Assembly (NCBI RefSeq): GCF_002849655.1
Contig: NZ_PDNW01000011.1
Span: 62,001-126,000 of the forward strand
Reading direction: 5' to 3'
Source of the DNA: Pollutimonas subterranea
GTDB taxonomy: Bacteria > Pseudomonadota > Gammaproteobacteria > Burkholderiales > Burkholderiaceae_B
Length of the DNA stretch: 64,000 nt
This document shows positions 1 to 8,007 of this stretch, one piece after another (position 1 is the stretch's first letter; every line of letters starts with the position of its first letter). Both the position numbers and the translations under genes were made by a program. The notes under the pieces were generated by a model. The model had not been told where the DNA came from. It did not search any database and saw only the letters and a program-made list of their open reading frames with translations.

Positions 1-776
1 TGGCACAGGAGCTTGACCAGAAGATACAAGAGCTGGGCGCGGAAAATGTGGCGGCATTCGTCGCCGAAACGGTCGTTGGCGCGACCGCTGGTGCATTAGC
101 TCCGGTGAAAACCTATCTGAAGCGCATCCGCGAGGTCTGCGATCGCCATGGCGTGCTGTTGATCCTGGATGAGGTCATGTCGGGAATGGGCCGCACAGGG
201 CATTTGTTCGCCTGCGCGGAAGACCAGGTGGTTCCCGACATCATCACGATTGCCAAGGGCCTTGGGGCCGGCTACCAGCCTATCGGGGCAATGATCGCCA
301 GCAGCAAGATCTATGACGCCATACTGGCCGGCAGCGGCTTTTTCCAGCATGGCCATACTTATATGGGCCACGCAACGGCGTGTGCAGCCGCGTTGGCCGT
401 GCAAAGAGTTATCGAACAGGAACGGTTGCTGGACAACGTCCTGGCGCGCGGCGAACAAATGCGCACCGAATTGCGTCTTGCACTGGCAGGGCACCCCAAC
501 GTGGGCGATGTGCGTGGAAGGGGTCTGTTCGTGGGCGTTGAGTTCGTACAGGATAAAACCACGAAGGCTACGCTGGATCCGGCCCGTAAAACCCATGCCG
601 TCCTCAAGAAACAGGCCATGCAGAATGGCTTGCTGATGTACCCCATGGGCGGCACCATCGATGGCGTGCATGGCGACCACGTCTTGCTGGCGCCTCCCTT
701 CATTTGCACCGACGCCGATATCAGCGAAATCGTGTTGCGCTTTACCCGCACGGTCAGCCAGGTTCTGCCCGCTTAA
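1..776 (+). CDS. Class III PLP-dependent aminotransferase, 3' part
   Basis: The reading frame is open through the left edge (first in-frame codon at 3), so the N-terminal part is outside the window. The visible part carries the fold-type I core: LILDEVMSGMGRTG, whose Asp contacts the PLP pyridine nitrogen, and ITIAKGLGAGYQP, whose Lys forms the Schiff base. The C-terminal domain has RGRGLFVGVEFV, usual in class III enzymes (ornithine, GABA or beta-alanine:pyruvate aminotransferases). The amino donor cannot be told from this portion. A carboxymuconolactone-decarboxylase-family gene follows after 18 bases, so the two are probably co-transcribed. Confidence 0.9.
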   Translation, partial: AQELDQKIQELGAENVAAFVAETVVGATAGALAPVKTYLKRIREVCDRHGVLLILDEVMSGMGRTGHLFACAEDQVVPDIITIAKGLGAGYQPIGAMIASSKIYDAILAGSGFFQHGHTYMGHATACAAALAVQRVIEQERLLDNVLARGEQMRTELRLALAGHPNVGDVRGRGLFVGVEFVQDKTTKATLDPARKTHAVLKKQAMQNGLLMYPMGGTIDGVHGDHVLLAPPFICTDADISEIVLRFTRTVSQVLPA

Positions 777-794
777 TTCCAAGGAAACTTATCG

Positions 795-1325
795 ATGGCC
801 CGTCTTCCCTACGCAGATCTGACTCACCCCGAGGTGAGCCCCCTTGTCGAGCAAATCGTTGCCGAACGCGGCAGCGTGCTGCATTTATATCAAATGCTGC
901 TGCAGAGTCCGCCCGTTGCCCGTGGCTGGCTGAACCACCTTACCGGCATACGCCATAACAGTTCGCTGGCCGGCGATGTGCGCGAAATGGTCATTATGCG
1001 CGTCGCGATCATCAACGGCGCGCCCTACGAGGCCGAGCAGCATGCCCCCATTGCCTTGAAGGAGGGCATGACGCAGGCCCAGCTGGACGAGCTGGCGGCC
1101 TGGGAATCATCCAGCCTGTTCAGCGACAAGGAAAGAGCGGTATTGGCCTATACCGACGCCATGACCCGCCATGTCCAGGTGCCTGACGACGTTTTCGCCA
1201 ACGTGCAATCGTACTTCGAGCCGCGCCAACTGGTTGAGCTTACGGCAACCGTGGCCACCTACAATATGGTCTCGCGCTTTCTTGAGGCGCTGCAAATCCA
1301 TTCCGGCGACGCGCGTAAGACCTAG
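795..1325 (+). CDS. Carboxymuconolactone decarboxylase/AhpD-family protein
   Basis: 176 residues, all-helical CMD-fold protein. The core YEAEQHAPIALKEGMT corresponds to the family's Y-E-x-x-x-H-x-x-x-A-x-x-x-G segment, with the conserved Glu and His present. There is no CxxC pair, so it is not a typical AhpD peroxidase; this fits the gamma-carboxymuconolactone decarboxylase-like branch of unassigned chemistry. The ATG at 795 follows AAGGAA at 781-786. It lies just behind the aminotransferase and probably shares its mRNA. The exact reaction is unknown. Confidence 0.85.
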   Translation: MARLPYADLTHPEVSPLVEQIVAERGSVLHLYQMLLQSPPVARGWLNHLTGIRHNSSLAGDVREMVIMRVAIINGAPYEAEQHAPIALKEGMTQAQLDELAAWESSSLFSDKERAVLAYTDAMTRHVQVPDDVFANVQSYFEPRQLVELTATVATYNMVSRFLEALQIHSGDARKT

Positions 1326-1380
1326 AGTATTTTTGGTCGAGCCTTTACAAGGCGCGCTGCAGCGCGGAGGCGTTGGGGAC

Positions 1381-1637
1381 GGCTTTCGTTCTTGAGAAAG
1401 GCGGGTGTGTCGGGGCCTGTTTCGGCTTCGCGCGCCACGCCCTGGCGTTGCCAGGGTGCCCGTTCCGGTCAGCCCCATCGAGGCGGTCGCGGAACTCGCC
1501 CGGTCGGGCCAGTGGCCCGACATCCGTCGGGCTCAAACAGCCGCGGCCTTGCCTCCTCGATGGGGCTGACCGCAACGGCGTGCGCGAGGCGCCTGCACAG
1601 CCCCCGACACACCCACCTTTTTGCATGAGCGAAGCTT
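1381..1637. repeat. Large nested imperfect palindrome in convergent gap
   Basis: The 507-base gap between two converging genes (1326-1832) holds no convincing gene but a long inverted-repeat structure. Outer arms 1397-1415 and 1602-1620 match as inverted repeats at 18 of 19 positions. Weaker pairing continues outward to about 1381 and 1637. Inner arms 1468-1484 and 1555-1571 are a perfect 17-base inverted repeat. Smaller hairpins sit inside (1441-1456 and 1515-1532). As a result the two strands encode look-alike frames. It could be a MITE-like or REP/BIME-type element, or a two-way transcription barrier. No transposase is present, and a clear target-site duplication was not found. Confidence 0.8.
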
Positions 1638-1832
1638 GGACCAGCCCACTAACCACCGTGCAAGTCAGGCCGGCAAGTTTCCTATTGCGCAGTTGTTCAG
1701 GGTGAATGGGAGCACGCCGTGCCGGACTGCTCCCATCCACCCCGTGCAACGTCATCAGAGCAGAACAGCGTCACTAAAGCAAAGTGCCGTAAACACTTGA
1801 ATCGAAAATGCCACTGGTGGAGGGCTGCTTGG

Positions 1833-2372
1833 CTAGCGTCCCCACAACACATCGGGTTTGTCCGCTGCGCCGTTCAGTACCCGGGCCAGTACAAAGCAAA
1901 GATCCGATAAGCGGTTCAGGTACTGGATGACGGGCGCGTTGACCGCCTCGCTGCGATTCAGCGTAATGACGGCGCGCTCGGCCCGGCGGCAGATGGTGCG
2001 TGCTACATGGGCCAGTGCGGCGGGGCGCGTACCGCCGGGCAAGATGAATTCCTCGAGCTTGCCCAGCTTGGCATTGTGTTCCGCCAGTGCCTCTTCCAGG
2101 TACAGGACATGGTCGTTGTTGACAGCCGCATGGCCGGGGATACAAAGCTCGGCGCCCATATCGAACAGGTCATTCTGTACACGGCCCAGCAGCATGTCGA
2201 TGGCGTGGGGCAGTGGTTCGGCGCGCAATACGCCGATGGTACTGTTCAGTTCGTCGACGTCGCCCATCGCGGCGATACGGGGAGCATCCTTGTCGATGCG
2301 GCTGCCATCGCCCAGGCCGGTTGTGCCGGTATCGCCGGTGCGGGTGGTAATGACTGAAAGACGTGTGGCCAT
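1833..2372 (-). CDS. Cob(I)alamin adenosyltransferase, PduO type
   Basis: 179 residues. It transfers the adenosyl group of ATP to cob(I)alamin to make coenzyme B12. The N-terminus TRTGDTGTTGLGDGSR is the ATP-binding signature of the PduO-type (ATR) family, and RTICRRAERAVI near the C-terminus is the second family signature. The ATG at 2372 (MATRLSV) is chosen because AAGGAA lies just upstream and because it is where homology starts; longer in-frame extensions run into the upstream GNAT gene. It lies 14 bases downstream of that gene on the same strand. Confidence 0.93.
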   Translation of the reverse strand: MATRLSVITTRTGDTGTTGLGDGSRIDKDAPRIAAMGDVDELNSTIGVLRAEPLPHAIDMLLGRVQNDLFDMGAELCIPGHAAVNNDHVLYLEEALAEHNAKLGKLEEFILPGGTRPAALAHVARTICRRAERAVITLNRSEAVNAPVIQYLNRLSDLCFVLARVLNGAADKPDVLWGR

Positions 2373-2386
2373 GATGGTATTCCTTG

Positions 2387-2887
2387 TTATTGAGCGAGTC
2401 GCTGCAATGCGTCGCCTGTGACACGCACGATACGCCATTCCGGCAATATGTCGGCCCCATGGTGTTTGTAGAAGTCGATCGCGTTCTGATTCCAGTCCAG
2501 CACAGTCCATTCGAAACGCCCGCAATCCAGTTCCAATGCGAGTTTCGCCAGGTGCTTGAGCACCATCTTGCCTACGCCACTACCGCGATGTTCCGGCTGG
2601 ACGTAGACGTCTTCCAGATACAGGCCGCGCTTGTCCAGAAAGCTGGAGTAGTTATGGAACCACATGATGTAGGCGACCGGCGTGGCGGGGTCTTCACTGG
2701 TATGGGCCACCAGGCAGTTCGCCGCGGGGTGCTCGCCGAAAAAGCTTTTCTCCAGGCTGGCTTCGGTGGCCTTGAAGATGCCGGTCAGCTTTTCGAACTC
2801 CGCCATTTCCAGCATCAGGCCATGTATGTGCGGGATGTCTTGCGGCAGGGCGGGGCGCAACTGGTAACGTATGCTTGGGTCGGTCAC
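2387..2887 (-). CDS. GNAT N-acetyltransferase, diamine acetyltransferase-like
   Basis: 166 residues with the GNAT fold. The acetyl-CoA site is LEDVYVQPEHRGSGVGKMVL (Q/R-x-x-G-x-G/A type, here HRGSGVG). The C-terminal WTVLDWNQNAIDFYKHHGA resembles spermidine/spermine N1-acetyltransferases (SAT1/thialysine acetyltransferase group). Substrate prediction is by resemblance only. It lies upstream of the cobalamin adenosyltransferase gene and probably shares its transcript. A divergent gene starts 81 bases away at 2969. Confidence 0.88.
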   Translation of the reverse strand: MTDPSIRYQLRPALPQDIPHIHGLMLEMAEFEKLTGIFKATEASLEKSFFGEHPAANCLVAHTSEDPATPVAYIMWFHNYSSFLDKRGLYLEDVYVQPEHRGSGVGKMVLKHLAKLALELDCGRFEWTVLDWNQNAIDFYKHHGADILPEWRIVRVTGDALQRLAQ

Positions 2888-2968
2888 ACTTCTTCCTTCG
2901 TTTGGCGTTATGCTGGGGAATCGGTGGTAATCACGATTCCCGAGTTGAATTTAGCAGGAGTGTAGCTT

Positions 2969-3271
2969 ATGGCTTTGGCCAATAATCGGCAGCGGCAGGC
3001 CCTCGCGGCGATGCTCGCCCTGACCTCATTTTATTCTGTCGGTGTTGTCGCCCAAGAGGCAAGCGCTTCGGGCGAGGTGCGCCGTGTCGACGCGGCAGCG
3101 GGCAAGATAACGATCAAGCATGGTGCGATTTCCGACCTTCAATTACCGGCCATGACACTGGTGTACCGCATAGATCCGGCCTTGCTGAAAGACATCGCGC
3201 CTGGCGATAAAGTGAAATTCACCGCCAGGCGCGAGAACGGAGACTACGTCGTTATCCAGATATCAAAGTAA
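2969..3271 (+). CDS. CusF-like periplasmic copper-binding protein
   Basis: 100 residues. An N-terminal signal peptide (hydrophobic stretch about residues 11-28, then VVAQEAS) is followed by the small OB-fold of the CusF/copper-binding family: GEVRRVD, ITIKHGAI, LPAMTLVYR, PGDKVKF. CusF binds Cu(I)/Ag(I) through one His, two Met and a stacking Trp. Here the His of IKHG and the first Met of PAMT remain, but the Trp is Leu and the second Met is Leu (LPAMTL instead of WPAMTM). Metal binding may be altered. It stands alone, with no cus/cop transporter beside it. Confidence 0.85.
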   Translation: MALANNRQRQALAAMLALTSFYSVGVVAQEASASGEVRRVDAAAGKITIKHGAISDLQLPAMTLVYRIDPALLKDIAPGDKVKFTARRENGDYVVIQISK

Positions 3272-3294
3272 ACGGCACGGCGTCGGAATAAGGC

Positions 3295-4626
3295 TCAAAG
3301 CACGTAGCGCGAAAGGTCCTGGTTGCCGGCAGCCTCTTCCAGCTTGTTGTTGACGTAGGCGGCATCGATGGTAATGGTCTGGCCACTGCTGGCCGAGGCG
3401 TCGAACGACAAATCTTCCAGCAGCTTTTCCATGACCGTGTAAAGGCGGCGCGCGCCGATGTTTTCGGTGCGCTCATTGACTTCGAATGCAAGCTGCGCCA
3501 TGCGTTCTATACCTTCGTCGGTAAAGTCCAGCGTGACGTCTTCCGTTGCGAGCAGCGCATGATACTGCTTGGTCAGCGATGAGTCGGTATCGCACAAAAT
3601 GCGCACGAAGTCTTCCGCGGTCAACGAATCAAGCTCGACCCGTATCGGGAATCGGCCTTGCAATTCAGGGATGAGATCCGAGGGCCGCGACAGGTGGAAA
3701 GCCCCTGAGGCGATGAACAGGATATGGTCGGTACGTACGACGCCATATTTGGTGTTTACCGTTGTGCCTTCCACCAGCGGCAACAAATCGCGCTGGACGC
3801 CCTGGCGCGACACGTCGCCGCCCTGATGCTCCTGGCGGGTTGCTATCTTGTCGATTTCATCGAGGAAAACGATGCCGTTCTGTTCGGCATTGAATACAGC
3901 GGCCGTGCGCAAGTCTTCTTCGTTGATGCGGCGGCCCGCTTCCTCTTCGGTGAGAAGCTTGAAGGCCTCTTTCACTGACATCTTGCGCAGCTTTTTCTTG
4001 TCCTGGCCCAGCCCTGCAAACATGCCCTTGAGCTGCTCGGTCATTTCCTCCATGCCGGGAGGCGCCATGATTTCCATCTGCGGTGCGACCTGGGCGATCT
4101 CAATTTCAATTTGCAAGTCGTCGATGGTGCCTTCGCGCAGGCGCTTGCGAAACGTCTGGCGGGCATTGTTTTCTTCGCGTTGCGGCTCGCCTTGGGCATT
4201 GCGGGGTGGCGAGACCAGGACGTCCAGTATGCGGTCTTCGGCTGCGTCCTCGGCTTGCGTGCGGACACGCCGCATTTCTACATCGCGGGTTTGCTTGACC
4301 GAGATTTCCACTAGGTCGCGGATGATGGTGTCGACATCACGGCCTACATAGCCGACTTCAGTGAACTTGGTTGCTTCGATCTTGATGAAGGGAGCATTGG
4401 CCAGCTTTGCCAAACGGCGCGCGATTTCTGTCTTGCCGACGCCGGTGGGCCCGATCATCAGGATGTTCTTGGGAACGATCTCGTTGCGCAAGGGCTCTGG
4501 CACTTGCTGGCGGCGCCAGCGATTGCGCAGGGCGACAGCCACTGAACGCTTGGCACGGTTCTGGCCGACAATATTCTTGTCGAGTTCGGAGACGATTTCC
4601 CCGGGGGTCATATTGAGAGCTGACAT
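3295..4626 (-). CDS. hslU: ATP-dependent HslUV protease, ATPase subunit
   Basis: 443 residues, exactly the size of E. coli HslU. This AAA+ unfoldase caps the HslV peptidase and threads substrates into it in the cytoplasm. Walker A GPTGVGKT is at about residues 59-66, the GYVG pore loop at 92-95, and Walker [13 protein letters not shown] is followed by the sensor and C-terminal domains. The C-terminus DLSRYVL is the tail that inserts into HslV. The start [12 protein letters not shown] at 4626 matches the family start; upstream in-frame residues overlap hslV. It lies 52 bases downstream of hslV. Confidence 0.97.
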   Translation of the reverse strand: MSALNMTPGEIVSELDKNIVGQNRAKRSVAVALRNRWRRQQVPEPLRNEIVPKNILMIGPTGVGKTEIARRLAKLANAPFIKIEATKFTEVGYVGRDVDTIIRDLVEISVKQTRDVEMRRVRTQAEDAAEDRILDVLVSPPRNAQGEPQREENNARQTFRKRLREGTIDDLQIEIEIAQVAPQMEIMAPPGMEEMTEQLKGMFAGLGQDKKKLRKMSVKEAFKLLTEEEAGRRINEEDLRTAAVFNAEQNGIVFLDEIDKIATRQEHQGGDVSRQGVQRDLLPLVEGTTVNTKYGVVRTDHILFIASGAFHLSRPSDLIPELQGRFPIRVELDSLTAEDFVRILCDTDSSLTKQYHALLATEDVTLDFTDEGIERMAQLAFEVNERTENIGARRLYTVMEKLLEDLSFDASASSGQTITIDAAYVNNKLEEAAGNQDLSRYVL

Positions 4627-4678
4627 AGTGATCTGTGAGTTATTTCGGCAAGGGCGCGCAGTGGGCGCGAGCGGCGAG

Positions 4679-5212
4679 CTATAGCGTTTCGACGATGTGA
4701 TTCTGGTTGGTGTAGATGCACAGATCACCCGCGATTTCCAGCGACTTCTTCACGATTTCCGCGGGCGCCATTTCGGTGTTCTGCAGCAAGGCCAGGGCAG
4801 CCGACTGAGCATACGCCCCGCCGGAGCCGATGGCGGCAAGGCCATTTTCAGGCTCAAGCACGTCGCCGTTGCCGGTAAGGACCAGGGTATGTTCGCGATC
4901 GGCCACGATAAGCATCGCCTCCAGGCGACGCAGTACGCGATCGGTGCGCCAGTCTTTGGTGAGTTCCACTGCGGAACGCATGAGATTGCCCTGATACTTT
5001 TCCAGCTTCGCTTCAAAGCGCTCTTGCAGCGTGAAAGCGTCGGCGGTGGCGCCGGCAAAGCCGGCAAGGATCTTGTCGTTGTACAGGCGACGAATTTTAC
5101 GTGCCGTACCTTTGATGATGATGTTGCCCAGGGTGACCTGGCCATCGCCCCCCAGGGCGACTTGATCGCCGCGGCGGACACAAATGATGGTGGTGGCGTG
5201 AAATTGTTCCAT
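4679..5212 (-). CDS. hslV: ATP-dependent HslUV protease, peptidase subunit
   Basis: 177 residues, N-terminal-nucleophile hydrolase of the proteasome beta-subunit fold. The start [17 protein letters not shown] at 5212 implies removal of a six-residue propeptide to expose Thr7 as the catalytic nucleophile. GGDGQVTLG and [11 protein letters not shown] are family signatures. It is the first gene of the hslVU operon, and a sigma-32-type promoter lies immediately upstream (5235-5263). Confidence 0.97.
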   Translation of the reverse strand: MEQFHATTIICVRRGDQVALGGDGQVTLGNIIIKGTARKIRRLYNDKILAGFAGATADAFTLQERFEAKLEKYQGNLMRSAVELTKDWRTDRVLRRLEAMLIVADREHTLVLTGNGDVLEPENGLAAIGSGGAYAQSAALALLQNTEMAPAEIVKKSLEIAGDLCIYTNQNHIVETL

Positions 5213-5234
5213 GATTCCTTCCTTTGAAGACAAT

Positions 5235-5263
5235 AGCTGGGGGCAATGCCGGAAAGTTCAAGG
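5235..5263 (-). promoter_or_regulatory. Candidate sigma-32 heat-shock promoter of hslVU
   Basis: Read on the minus strand, CCTTGAA (5257-5263) is followed after 13 bases by CCCCCAGCT (5235-5243). This is close to the heat-shock consensus CTTGAAA, 11-16 bases, CCCCATnT. It ends 22 bases before the hslV start codon, a fitting place for a heat-shock operon. Confidence 0.65.
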
Positions 5264-5380
5264 GGAATTCAGCGCCGAGATGCGCTGTGTGGCGCCGGAA
5301 CCGTGCGCCAGATGGCCCGCCACAGTGCGGGCAGGCCAGGCATCGTGACACGGGCTCGCAGTGAGCGGTGTGATGCCACG

Positions 5381-5411
5381 GCTCCGAAGACGATGATGTC
5401 GTCTTCGGAGC
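5381..5411 (-). terminator. Hairpin after dksA
   Basis: A 13-bp perfect inverted repeat (5381-5393 with 5399-5411, 5-base loop) lies just past the dksA stop codon. It has the position and stability of a terminator stem, but no T-run follows on the minus strand, so the type is uncertain. Confidence 0.55.
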
Positions 5412-5419
5412 GTGTTGTG

Positions 5420-5863
5420 TCAGTCGCCGTACAGCTTCTGGCGCATCTCGCGGCGCTCTTGCGCCTCGAGCGACAAGGTTGCCGTGGGGCGGGCCAGAAG
5501 ACGCGGGACTCCGATGGGTTCGCCGGTTTCTTCACACCAGCCATAGTCGCCCGCGTCGATGCGTGTGATCGACTGTTGCACTTTCTTCAATAGCTTGCGT
5601 TCGCGGTCGCGGGTGCGAAGTTCAAGGGCATGTTCTTCTTCTATCGTGGCGCGGTCCGCCGGATCGGGCACGAACTGGGTTTCACGCAGATTTTCGGTGG
5701 TTGCATCAGCGTTGTTGAGGATTTCCTGTTCGAGCTCTTTCAGGCGGTTCCTGAAGAAAGCCAACTGGATGTCATTCATGTAGTCGGACTCGGGCATCGC
5801 TAACAGCTCTTTCTCTGTCGGCAAGTGCGTCTGACTCTTTGCGGCTGCTGATTTGCTTGCCAT
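5420..5863 (-). CDS. dksA: RNA polymerase-binding transcription factor DksA, CTSA zinc-finger variant
   Basis: 147 residues. DksA enters the RNA polymerase secondary channel and, with ppGpp, tunes rRNA and amino-acid promoters. The coiled-coil tip DPADRATIEEE keeps the two key Asp (67 and 70). Of the four zinc-finger cysteines of E. coli DksA only the first remains: Cys110, Thr113, Ser131, Ala134, a C-T-S-A pattern. Such variants are known in zinc-independent DksA proteins, for example Pseudomonas DksA2 and Rhodobacter DksA. Start MASKSAAAK at 5863 has AAAGGA upstream. It is the last gene of a zur-COG0523-dksA run. Confidence 0.95.
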   Translation of the reverse strand: MASKSAAAKSQTHLPTEKELLAMPESDYMNDIQLAFFRNRLKELEQEILNNADATTENLRETQFVPDPADRATIEEEHALELRTRDRERKLLKKVQQSITRIDAGDYGWCEETGEPIGVPRLLARPTATLSLEAQERREMRQKLYGD

Positions 5864-5933
5864 GATGGTATGTCCTTTTATTGTCGTACTGGTATTCGAG
5901 CCGTGGCCGTGTTTGTGTCGGCAACAGGGCTTA

Positions 5934-7040
5934 TCAGACCAAGCATTGTTCCAGGCCCCGGGTGAAAATTTCCTGGGGTAGTTTACGTCCAATGAATACC
6001 ATTTTGGTATTAGGCTTTTCTCCCGATAGCCAGGGTTTTCCGGGTTCGGCGCCCATCATCATGTGCACGCCCTGAAAGAGCATGCGCCGGTTGATTCCCT
6101 TCAGGTACAAAATACCTTTGTAGCGTAGCAGGTCGGGTCCGTACACCTGGACGATGCCTCCCAGAAATTCCTCGAGCCGTTCGGGATCGAACGCCTTCTT
6201 GGAGCGGAACACGAAGGCTCCGATCTCATCGTCATGGTGCGCATGATGATGATCCTGATGGCCGCAATGGGCGTTGCATTCGCCTTCATGATCATGCTCG
6301 TGCTTATGCTCATGGCCGTGTTCATGGCCATGATCGTGATCATGCGCGGCATCAGGATGTTCGTCGGAAAGGAAGTCCGGGTCGATGTCCAGTATGGTGT
6401 TCAGGTTGAATCCACTGATGTCCAGCAACACCTTCAGGTCCGTTACGCCAAAATCGACAGGCGTGATGGACGCGCGCGGATTGATGCGAACGAGGCGTGC
6501 CCGCAAGGCCTGGTAATCGACGTCGTTGACCAGGTCTTTCTTGGAAATAAGAATGCGGTCGGCAAAACCTACTTGTTTCTGTGCTTCTTCCTGTTTATCT
6601 AGGGTTTCCATTCCGTGCTTGGCATCCACGACGGTAATAACGGCATCGAGGCGGTAGTAGTCGGCGATTTCGTCGTCCATGAAGAATGTCTGGCAAACCG
6701 GGCCGGGGTTGGCCATGCCCGTGGTCTCGATGATGACGCGCTCGAAGTTCAGTTCTCCGGCTTGGCGTTTTACGCGCAGCTCGTTCATGGTACGCATGAG
6801 GTCGCCGCGCACCGTGCAACAGACGCAGCCATTGCTTAGTTCGATGATTTCTTCTTCACTGTCCTGGACCAGCAGCTCGTTATCGATGCTTTCCGGTCCG
6901 AATTCGTTTTCAATGACGGCAATACGGCGCCCATGATATTCGGACAGGATGCGCTTAAGCAGGGTGGTCTTACCAGCCCCCAGGAATCCGGTAAGTATGG
7001 TTACCGGTACCATTTTTTCAGGACTTACAGCGGGTTTCAT
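5934..7040 (-). CDS. COG0523/CobW-family GTPase, putative zinc metallochaperone
   Basis: 368 residues. G3E-family P-loop GTPase: Walker A GFLGAGKTT at residues 18-26, metal-binding NGCVCC ending at about residue 75, Walker B region IIETTGMANP, and guanine-specificity SKKD. A long His/Asp-rich stretch at roughly residues 232-270 (HDHDHGHEHGHEHKHEH) should bind metal, followed by the CobW C-terminal domain. Neighbouring zur and znuCBA point to zinc delivery (ZigA/ZNG1-like) rather than cobalamin synthesis. The gene lies between zur and dksA, 189 bases after zur and 70 before dksA. Confidence 0.92.
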   Translation of the reverse strand: MKPAVSPEKMVPVTILTGFLGAGKTTLLKRILSEYHGRRIAVIENEFGPESIDNELLVQDSEEEIIELSNGCVCCTVRGDLMRTMNELRVKRQAGELNFERVIIETTGMANPGPVCQTFFMDDEIADYYRLDAVITVVDAKHGMETLDKQEEAQKQVGFADRILISKKDLVNDVDYQALRARLVRINPRASITPVDFGVTDLKVLLDISGFNLNTILDIDPDFLSDEHPDAAHDHDHGHEHGHEHKHEHDHEGECNAHCGHQDHHHAHHDDEIGAFVFRSKKAFDPERLEEFLGGIVQVYGPDLLRYKGILYLKGINRRMLFQGVHMMMGAEPGKPWLSGEKPNTKMVFIGRKLPQEIFTRGLEQCLV

Positions 7041-7229
7041 TCTAGGCCTCGCGTCGCGCGGTTAAATACGTATTCCGCCAGGAAATTGGCGGCCATACAG
7101 GGACTTCCTACCGCGCAAAAAATACATAACGAGCGATTACATCACAGCATACGCTTTAGAGCAAACCTGCAACGAAAAACTTGTATGCTCGCGGAAAACG
7201 GGTATATCGTGCCGTGTTTGCAACGGCTA

Positions 7230-7724
7230 TCACGTGCCATGCGCATGCACGTGAGGGGCTGCCACCTTACGACATTCCCGGCACAGGGCACGCAGTTCGG
7301 TTTCGTGGCCGGACAGCACGAATCCGGATTCAGCCACCTTTCTGGCCAATTGGCGGCTGAGCGCGGGGTCGCTTAACTCGGCGACGGATCCGCATTGCGT
7401 GCATACGACAAGCAGATCATGCGGCTCTCCGCCCGCATCCAAACAGGCCGTCCACGCATTGATGGCATCCAGCCGATGCACGAGGCCCTCTTCAACCAGA
7501 AAATCCAGGGCACGATATACAGTAGGGGGCGCCGCACCCTGCTGGTCGCCGCGTATCAGTTCCAGCAACTCGTATGCCTTGACGCTGCGTTGCTGCTTAA
7601 GAAGAATCTCCAGCACCTTGCGGCGTATGGGCGTAAGGCGCTTGCCGCGCTGCACGCAAAGCGATTCGGCCGTACTGAGTGTCGCTGCAATGGCAGCGGC
7701 AGAAGATGTTTTTTTTACGGGCAT
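7230..7724 (-). CDS. zur: Fur-family zinc uptake repressor
   Basis: 164 residues. The winged helix KRLTPIRRKVLEILL...TVYRALDFLVEEGLVHRL is followed by a dimerisation domain with the structural zinc site CTQCG and CRECRK. Divergent znuCBA and the downstream COG0523 gene identify it as Zur rather than Fur. Start ATG is at 7724. It probably represses itself and the zinc uptake operon through the shared palindrome at 7800-7813. Stop TGA is at 7230-7232. Confidence 0.92.
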   Translation of the reverse strand: MPVKKTSSAAAIAATLSTAESLCVQRGKRLTPIRRKVLEILLKQQRSVKAYELLELIRGDQQGAAPPTVYRALDFLVEEGLVHRLDAINAWTACLDAGGEPHDLLVVCTQCGSVAELSDPALSRQLARKVAESGFVLSGHETELRALCRECRKVAAPHVHAHGT

Positions 7725-7798
7725 GGCGCAAGACAGTAATGGTCTGTGGATACACGATTGCTTCGGGGCTCGCAGGCCGGGCTGTGCAGATAGCCTGC

Positions 7799-7815
7799 GT
7801 ATGTTATAACATATC
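7799..7815. promoter_or_regulatory. Candidate Zur operator between zur and znu operon
   Basis: A perfect 14-base palindrome TATGTTATAACATA (7800-7813) sits midway between the divergent zur start (7724) and the first ORF of the znu side (7848). It resembles proteobacterial Zur boxes, which are AT-rich palindromes built on ATGTTATA/TATAACAT half sites. It is placed to control both directions at once. Confidence 0.75.
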
Positions 7816-7847
7816 AGTCATTATTATTCCTGCGTGTCGCCCGCCCC

Positions 7848-8000
7848 ATGCATCAGAACTTTACCGCATCCTCGAGCAAGCCCGGCCACTATCGTGGCTC
7901 CGGGTTGCTGGCGTCATCCGTCCAGCGCCTGGCTCGCGTATCGATTGCCGTGGCATTCCTTTGGATGTTGACTGCCTGGGCGATGGGGTGGTGGCAGTGA
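7848..8000 (+). CDS. Small predicted membrane protein in znu operon
   Basis: ATG at 7848 opens a 50-codon frame ending in TGA at 7998-8000, seven bases before the znuC ATG. The product starts polar (MHQNFTASSSKPGHYRGSG), then has a basic LARV and a single membrane segment VSIAVAFLWMLTAWAMGWW, ending WQ. It begins 35 bases after the Zur palindrome, so it would be the first cistron of a zinc-repressed mRNA. I recognise no family. It could be a small ZnuB partner, a leader ORF for translational coupling, or chance, but its placement and clean membrane segment favour a real gene. Confidence 0.55.
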   Translation: MHQNFTASSSKPGHYRGSGLLASSVQRLARVSIAVAFLWMLTAWAMGWWQ

Positions 8001-8007
8001 TCACACG

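Noticed and set aside
1345-1755. Several 60-136 codon frames in the 1326-1832 gap
   Set aside because: They arise from the palindrome and look alike on both strands; low-complexity composition and no ribosome sites.
2384-2965. 193-codon plus-strand frame
   Set aside because: Antisense to the GNAT gene, whose acetyl-CoA motif is clear; no independent support.
6234-6602. Met/Ile-rich plus-strand frame resembling a membrane protein
   Set aside because: It is the complement of the His-rich stretch (CAT/CAC codons) of the COG0523 GTPase gene.
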